From the NCBI GenBank assembly GCA_017629395.1, contig JAGBXH010000457.1:1-28392 (forward strand): a stretch of 28,392 nt of DNA, in the 5' to 3' direction. Made by a program: the position numbers and the translations under genes. Under the pieces are notes generated by a model that searched no databases, had not been told where the DNA came from, and was given only the letters and a program-made list of their open reading frames with translations. This document shows positions 23,912-28,392 of the stretch, one piece after another. Each line of letters opens with the position of its first letter. Position 1 is the stretch's first letter. This DNA comes from Clostridia bacterium. GTDB taxonomy: Bacteria > Bacillota > Clostridia > Oscillospirales > CAG-272.

Positions 23912-25369
23912 ATGAAAAAGGTATTTGTAATGCTGTTGTGCACCGTGTTGCTGCTGTCCGTGCTTGCAGGCTGTGCAGACGGTGAGCAGAGTGCAGGGGA
24001 AACAACCGCAGCCGTCGAGGAAGAAAACCATTGGATCAGCTCCGCGCTGACGGTTACCGACGAATTTTCGGGTAAGACCGTAACCCTTCTTGTCAACCAT
24101 GAAATGAATGCAGGCAGCGATGAAGCATCCTCCGATCCGCTGGAGGATGCGATCTACCGTAGAAACGACAAGCTGGAGTCCACCTACGGCATTGAGATCA
24201 ACACCATCGTGGATACCGACTACTCGTCGCTGAGCGGTAAGGTAACCAAGGACGTCAGCTCCGGCAACGGCGAATATGATCTGGTATATCAGCACATGGT
24301 CAATTCTGCCACCAGCCTTGCAACCAACGGTCTTTTGATCGATTTGGGGGATCTGGAGTACGTGGACTTTGACCGTGAATGGTGGGACCAGGATGCAAGA
24401 GATGGCTTTACCATCGGCAACCATCAGTTCTTGGCTGTGGGCGATCTGCTGCCCCATACGCTGCTGTATTCCGCGTGCCTTGCGTTCAACAAGAATCATT
24501 TTGACGATCAGGGCTTGGAGTACCCTTACGATCTCGCAAGAGAGGGCGTGTGGACCTTGGACGAGCTCAATGCGCTGACCAAGGATCAGACCAAGGATGT
24601 CAACGGTGACGGCAAGATCGAGTATGAAAACGACTATTTCGGCATGACCTCCTGGCATCTGGCAGGCCCGTTCAACTTCTTCTTTGGCTCGGGCGCAACC
24701 TTCTTTACCAAGGATTCCGATAATTATCCCGTTTTCAGCGTGGACCAGGACAAGATTCAGAACATCTACGACAAGGTCTATACTACGTTTATGGATAACA
24801 ATTCTCTTTATATCACCGACGTGGGCATCCATACCGAGGCGTATAAGGTGTTTACCCGCGGCAATGCGCTGTTCTGCTCCTGCTCGCTGACGCAGATCGC
24901 TATGACCGAGCACGGCTTTAAGGATATGTCGGATGAGTACGGCCTTGTGCCTCAGCCCAAGTACGATACCAACCAGAAGGACTACATGAGCTTTGTAAAC
25001 GGTGCGGCTGCCGTTGTGGTCGTTCCCAAGAGCGTAGCGGCAGATAAGCTGAGCTTTGTTGGCTTTGCCATGGAGGCACTTTCGTCCTCGTCCTATTACA
25101 TGGTGACCGACACCCTGTACGACAAGGTTGCAAAGGCAAAGAACGTGCGTGACGCCGAGTCCGCAGAGATGGTGGACATCATCATCCGTAACAGAGTGTT
25201 TGATTTTGGATATGCGCACTTCTACAGCAAGGGCTTCCCCTGCGCAGTGCTGTTCCAGACCTGCCTTGACGGTAAGAACACCTCTGTTGCAAGTGCAATC
25301 AAGAGAACCAGTGAAAAGAGCATGAACAAGGAGATGAGCAAGATCCTGAAGGTTTATCAGGGCGACTAA
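23912..25369 (+). CDS. extracellular solute-binding lipoprotein (family 1 type, ABC transport)
   Basis: This lipoprotein would capture a substrate (perhaps a carbohydrate) for an ABC importer. The lipobox is LSVLAGC, with Cys21 as lipid anchor, followed by a short acidic/Thr tether. The 485 residues have the overall layout of family 1 binding proteins. A Ca2+-binding-type loop DVNGDGKIEYEND starts at Asp229, followed by YFGMTSWH, a segment common in this family. EIRGNALF-like FTRGNALFCSCSL (near 300) and GAAAVVVVPKS are also typical. No permease or ATPase gene is beside it. It has its own promoter and terminator, so it is an orphan binding protein whose partners lie elsewhere. The substrate cannot be deduced. 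AAAGGAG precedes the ATG. Confidence 0.88.
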   Translation: MKKVFVMLLCTVLLLSVLAGCADGEQSAGETTAAVEEENHWISSALTVTDEFSGKTVTLLVNHEMNAGSDEASSDPLEDAIYRRNDKLESTYGIEINTIVDTDYSSLSGKVTKDVSSGNGEYDLVYQHMVNSATSLATNGLLIDLGDLEYVDFDREWWDQDARDGFTIGNHQFLAVGDLLPHTLLYSACLAFNKNHFDDQGLEYPYDLAREGVWTLDELNALTKDQTKDVNGDGKIEYENDYFGMTSWHLAGPFNFFFGSGATFFTKDSDNYPVFSVDQDKIQNIYDKVYTTFMDNNSLYITDVGIHTEAYKVFTRGNALFCSCSLTQIAMTEHGFKDMSDEYGLVPQPKYDTNQKDYMSFVNGAAAVVVVPKSVAADKLSFVGFAMEALSSSSYYMVTDTLYDKVAKAKNVRDAESAEMVDIIIRNRVFDFGYAHFYSKGFPCAVLFQTCLDGKNTSVASAIKRTSEKSMNKEMSKILKVYQGD

Positions 25370-25423
25370 ATCCCAAACAAAAATCCCGCACACATGAGGT
25401 TGCGGAATTAGCGGTAAAAATCA

Positions 25424-25463
25424 AAAGAACTGTATCATTCGATGCAGTTCTTTGTTTTTATTT
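25424..25463 (+). terminator. Rho-independent terminator of the solute-binding protein gene
   Basis: A 13-bp stem AAAGAACTGTATC/GATGCAGTTCTTT with one G-U pair and loop ATTC is followed by GTTTTTATTT. A weaker CCGCA/TGCGG inverted repeat lies just upstream (25386-25405). Confidence 0.88.
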
Positions 25464-25707
25464 AAAAATAATGCAAAAAAGCGCCCGAAAGGAGGAGCAA
25501 GCTGATTCCGTTCTTTTTTTGAGCAAGTAGCCGCAAAAAGAAGAACGTATTTGCTACGCAAATTAAAACGGCGTTGTGAGCTTTCGCGCCTGCGGGCGCG
25601 ACTCGGGGCGCTGCCCCAAGACCCCGCAAACTTTTGAAAAAGTTTGATCAAAACTTTTCATAAGCGAAGTCATAAGCGGAGTCATAAACCTGTGCTTCTC
25701 CGTTTTT
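25464..25707. repeat. compact multi-hairpin intergenic element (possible genome-wide repeat)
   Basis: No gene is credible here. Small palindromes follow one another: ATTTGC-TAC-GCAAAT (25549-25563), CGCGCC-TGCG-GGCGCG (25585-25600) and GGGGC-GCT-GCCCC (25605-25617). A three-arm set follows, AAACTTTT / AAAAGTTT / AAACTTTT (25628-25658), where the middle arm can pair with either side. Then comes a 12-bp direct repeat TCATAAGCG(A/G)AG (25658-25681, with a partial third copy). CGGAG/CTCCG plus five T residues (25677-25707) is a weak terminator-like end. From memory, similar GC palindromes followed by AAACTTTT arms recur between genes in many Clostridia genomes, so this is probably a dispersed non-coding repeat. 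Confidence 0.55.
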
Positions 25708-25719
25708 ATGCAAAAACTA

Positions 25720-25748
25720 TTGACAAAAAGGCAAATACAATATATAAT
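25720..25748 (+). promoter_or_regulatory. sigma-A promoter for leuS
   Basis: TTGACA (25720-25725) and TATAAT (25743-25748) are perfect consensus boxes with a 17-base spacer. The start point would be about 25755, leaving only ~36 bases of leader, too short for a T-box riboswitch. Confidence 0.92.
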
Positions 25749-25790
25749 GAAAAGAGTGTTGTTATTACGTTACAATGAAAGGATTTATCC

Positions 25791-28226
25791 ATGAAATACG
25801 AGCATTTACAAGTTGAAAAAAAGTGGCAGGAATATTGGGCGGAGCACGAAACCTTCAAGACCGACGTTTGGGATTTCTCCAAGCCTAAGTTCTATGCACT
25901 TGATATGTTCCCGTACCCCTCCGGCGTGGGTCTGCACGCAGGTCACCCCGAGGGCTATACCGCAACCGACATTATCTCCAGAATGAAGAGAATGCAGGGC
26001 TACAACGTGCTGCACCCCATGGGTTACGACTCCTTCGGTCTGCCCGCAGAGCAGTATGCGGTCACCACGGGCAACCACCCCAACGGCTTTACCCAGGAAA
26101 ACATCAAGACCTTCTCTGCGCAGCTGCGCGAGCTGGGCTTTGACTATGACTGGTCCAAGATGATCGCCACCAGCGATCCCGACTTCTACAAGTGGACGCA
26201 GTGGATCTTCAAGCAGCTGTATCTGGACGGATATGCACAGTATATCGACATGCCCGTTAACTGGTGTGAGGAGCTGGGCACCGTGCTTTCCAACGATGAG
26301 GTCATCGACGGCAAGTCCGAAAGAGGCGGCTATCCCGTTATCAGAAAGAACATGAAGCAGTGGGTCATCAACCAGCCCGCATTTGCGGAAAAGCTGCTGG
26401 AGGGTCTTGACGAGATCGACTGGCCCGAATCCACCAAGCTCATGCAGAAGAACTGGATCGGCAAGTCCACCGGTGTGGAGGTCAAGTTCGGGATCGTGGG
26501 CGGCGGTGAATTCTCCATTTTCACCACCTGCATTGAAACCATCTACGGTATCACCTTCATGGTGCTCGCGCCCGACGGCGAGGTCACCAAGAGTCTGCTT
26601 GACAGAGTGCAGAACAGAGAAGAGGTACAGGCGTACATTGATGAAACGCTCAAAAAGAACGATATGGACCGCACCGAGCTCAACAAGACCAAGTCCGGCT
26701 GTGAGCTGAAGGGCGTGACCTGCATCAACCCCGTCAACGGCAAGGAAGTACGTATGTTTATCGGTGACTTCGTGCTTGCAAACTACGGCACGGGCGCCGT
26801 TATGGCTGTTCCTTCGCACGACCAGCGTGACTTTGAGTACGCGATCGCGCATAATATCGATATGATCCAGGTTATTGACGGCGACGAAAAGCTGGGACAT
26901 GCAGACGTGTCCGAAAAGGCATTTGAAAAGCAGGATTACCTGGGCAAGGGCTACCGCCTGATCAATTCCGAGGAGTTCACGGGCTTGACCGTGGAAGAGG
27001 CAAAGGAAGCCATTACCTCCAAGCTGGAGGGCATGGGCGTCGCCAAGAGAACGGTCAACTACCACTTCAGAGAGTGGATCTTTGCGCGCCAGCGTTACTG
27101 GGGCGAGCCCGTTCCCGTGGTACACGGTGAGGACGGTGAGGTACACGTGCTGCCCGATGAGGAGCTGCCGCTGATCCTCCCCGAGCTGGATAACTACAAG
27201 GGCGAGGGCGGTAAGGCGCCTTTGGAAAATGCAACCGAGTGGAAGCAGTACGATCAGAACGGCATCAAGGGTAAGAGAGAGACCTCTACCATGCCCGGCT
27301 CTGCAGGCTCGAGCTGGTATTTCCTGCGCTATATCGATCCTCACAACAACGATGAGTTTGCAAATCAGGAGCTTCTCAAGCACTGGATGCCCGTTGACCT
27401 TTACATCGGTGGCCCCGAGCATGCGGTAGGGCATTTGATGTATTCCAGAATCTGGAACAGATATCTCTACGATAAGGGTCTTGCGCCCACCAAGGAGCCC
27501 TTCCAAAAGCTGGTGCACCAGGGCATGATCCTTGGCGCAAACGGCATCAAGATGGGTAAGCGTTTCCCCGAGTTTGTGGTCAATCCCAGCGACGTCGTCA
27601 GAGATTACGGCGCAGACACCCTGCGTCTGTACGAAATGTTCATGGGCCCGCTGGAGGTTTCCAAGCCCTGGAGCGACGCAGGCGTTGACGGCGCACGCAG
27701 ATTCCTCAACCGCGTATGGGCGTTCTTTACCGAGGCAGAGAACGTTGTGGACTGCGAAGTGCCCGCGCTGGAAAAGGTTTACCACAAGAGCGTTAAGAAG
27801 ATCACCGAGGACTTTGAGAAGCTGGCGTTCAACACCGCGATCTCGCAGATGATGATCTTTGTCAACGCTGTATATAAGGAAGGCAAGTGCCCCAAGGAAT
27901 ACGCAGAGGGCCTCGTCAAGATGCTGTCCTGCATCTGCCCGCACATCGGCGAGGAGATCTGGCAGATCCTTGGTCACGATATCACTATCGCGTACGAGCC
28001 TTGGCCCACTTACGACGAAGCAAAGACCGCTGACGACACCGTAGAGGTTGCCGTACAGATCAACGGCAAGCTGCGTGCCACCATCATGCTGCCCGTAGGC
28101 TGCTCCAAGGAGGACGCCATCGCCACGGCAAAGGCTGATCCCAAGATCGCAGAGCAGATCGAGGGCAAGACCATCGTCAAGGAGATCTCCGTACCCGGTA
28201 AGATCGTCAATATCGTGGTCAGATAA
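25791..28226 (+). CDS. leuS: leucyl-tRNA synthetase
   Basis: This charges tRNA-Leu with leucine and edits mischarged tRNA. All 811 residues are present. The class I HIGH motif is HAGH (49-52) in YPSGVGLHAGHPEGYTATD. The editing (CP1) domain spans roughly 220-420 and keeps the HDQRD motif (343-347). Its Thr-rich motif reads TTCIET (245-250), where the common form is TTRPDT. The KMSKS loop reads KMGKR (587-591) followed by FPEFVVNP, where the common form is KMSKSKGNVVNP. No leucine-specific insertion precedes it. FARQRYWGEPVP and STMPGSAGSSWYFLRYIDP are normal. The C-terminal tRNA-binding region ends VPGKIVNIVVR. AAAGGA lies 8 bases before the ATG. The protein looks functional, as a divergent LeuRS subtype, though I did not align it. 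Confidence 0.97.
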   Translation: MKYEHLQVEKKWQEYWAEHETFKTDVWDFSKPKFYALDMFPYPSGVGLHAGHPEGYTATDIISRMKRMQGYNVLHPMGYDSFGLPAEQYAVTTGNHPNGFTQENIKTFSAQLRELGFDYDWSKMIATSDPDFYKWTQWIFKQLYLDGYAQYIDMPVNWCEELGTVLSNDEVIDGKSERGGYPVIRKNMKQWVINQPAFAEKLLEGLDEIDWPESTKLMQKNWIGKSTGVEVKFGIVGGGEFSIFTTCIETIYGITFMVLAPDGEVTKSLLDRVQNREEVQAYIDETLKKNDMDRTELNKTKSGCELKGVTCINPVNGKEVRMFIGDFVLANYGTGAVMAVPSHDQRDFEYAIAHNIDMIQVIDGDEKLGHADVSEKAFEKQDYLGKGYRLINSEEFTGLTVEEAKEAITSKLEGMGVAKRTVNYHFREWIFARQRYWGEPVPVVHGEDGEVHVLPDEELPLILPELDNYKGEGGKAPLENATEWKQYDQNGIKGKRETSTMPGSAGSSWYFLRYIDPHNNDEFANQELLKHWMPVDLYIGGPEHAVGHLMYSRIWNRYLYDKGLAPTKEPFQKLVHQGMILGANGIKMGKRFPEFVVNPSDVVRDYGADTLRLYEMFMGPLEVSKPWSDAGVDGARRFLNRVWAFFTEAENVVDCEVPALEKVYHKSVKKITEDFEKLAFNTAISQMMIFVNAVYKEGKCPKEYAEGLVKMLSCICPHIGEEIWQILGHDITIAYEPWPTYDEAKTADDTVEVAVQINGKLRATIMLPVGCSKEDAIATAKADPKIAEQIEGKTIVKEISVPGKIVNIVVR

Positions 28227-28253
28227 TTTTCCAAAAAACTTTTGTGCAAATAC

Positions 28254-28289
28254 TTGACATTCCGGATTCTTTGGTGTATAATACCAAAG
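28254..28289 (+). promoter_or_regulatory. rpsU promoter with palindrome centred on the -10 box
   Basis: TTGACA (28254-28259) and TATAAT (28277-28282) are 17 bases apart. A perfect inverted repeat CTTTGGT-N7-ACCAAAG (28269-28289) encloses the -10 box, the position expected for a repressor operator. The predicted start is near 28289. Confidence 0.85.
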
Positions 28290-28290
28290 G

Positions 28291-28308
28291 ATATAACGGA
28301 AGTTATGT
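28291..28308 (+). other. small hairpin at the 5' end of the rpsU mRNA
   Basis: ATATAAC and GTTATGT pair (one T-G wobble) around the GNRA-type loop GGAA. It would lie within the first ~20 bases of the transcript and could stabilise the mRNA or affect translation. Confidence 0.4.
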
Positions 28309-28349
28309 TTAATTCACTCTTGGCAGACGCGAGGGGAGGGAAATAGATA

Positions 28350-28392
28350 ATGGCAGAAGTAAGACTCAAGGAAGGCGAAACTCTGGACAGCG
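28350..28392 (+). CDS. rpsU: 30S ribosomal protein S21, first 14 codons (3' end outside window)
   Basis: The frame reads MAEVRLKEGETLDS and runs off the window. This matches the start of bacterial S21, whose N-terminus follows the pattern V-x-V-x-E-x-E-x-L-D-S-A-L-R-R. S21 is a small basic protein of the 30S subunit. The strong site GGGGAGGG (28333-28340) lies ten bases before the ATG. It has its own promoter, 27 bases after the leuS stop. Only the N-terminus is visible, so the call rests on a short match. Confidence 0.85.
   Translation, partial: MAEVRLKEGETLDS

Noticed and set aside
25421..25651. 76-codon minus-strand ORF
   Set aside because: It covers a terminator and a series of palindromes, and has no ribosome site. 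It is better explained as a non-coding repeat.
25370..25790. T-box riboswitch for leuS
   Set aside because: The consensus promoter at 25720-25748 leaves only about 36 bases of leader. No T-box sequence or specifier stem was seen.
25806..27977. 723-codon open frame on the minus strand
   Set aside because: It is fully antisense to leuS, whose motifs are unmistakable.

Overview
The window looks like the chromosome of a monoderm, low-to-medium GC Clostridia-type bacterium (Bacillota), perhaps from the gut. Shine-Dalgarno sequences are strong, vegetative promoters are near consensus (TTGACA-N17-TATAAT), and terminators are typical hairpin-plus-T-run structures. It has an A/V-type ATPase operon. 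Its type IV pilus operon has no secretin (PilQ) or PilP gene, as expected without an outer membrane. All genes lie on the + strand. I cannot name the species.

Layout. (1) 1-7452: rotary ATPase operon in the order I (3' part only)-K-E-C-F-A-B-D, closed by a terminator at 7471-7505. Subunit K keeps every Na+-coordinating residue known from the Enterococcus hirae rotor ring, so a sodium-coupled enzyme is predicted. (2) 7506-7855: a 350-bp gap with the terminator tail, a doubtful 37-codon ORF, and a strong promoter at 7754-7783. (3) 7856-23760: one uninterrupted ~16-kb operon. It starts with a GHKL-type membrane sensor kinase whose stop overlaps pilB. It continues pilB-pilT-pilC-prepilin peptidase-PilM/PilN fusion-PilO-like protein with an unusual repeat-bearing tail-three minor-pilin-like proteins-a 1301-residue repeat-rich surface protein, and ends at a terminator at 23780-23812. 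(4) 23831-25463: a single-gene unit for a lipoprotein solute-binding protein, with its own promoter and terminator. (5) 25464-25700: a compact multi-hairpin intergenic element. (6) 25720-28226: leuS with its own promoter. (7) 28254-28392: promoter and first codons of rpsU (ribosomal protein S21).

How the genes work together. The pilus operon encodes an extension motor (PilB), retraction motor (PilT), platform (PilC), prepilin peptidase and alignment complex (PilM-PilN fused, PilO-like). It also encodes three minor-pilin-like proteins and a large membrane-anchored surface protein that could serve in adhesion. No obvious major pilin and no response regulator for the kinase are present, so both must be encoded elsewhere if they exist. 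The most distinctive parts are the PilM-PilN fusion, the PilO-like protein with two copies of an unrecognised ~83-residue module on a minisatellite-encoded acidic Thr/Pro linker, and the translational coupling of a sensor kinase to the pilus motor gene.
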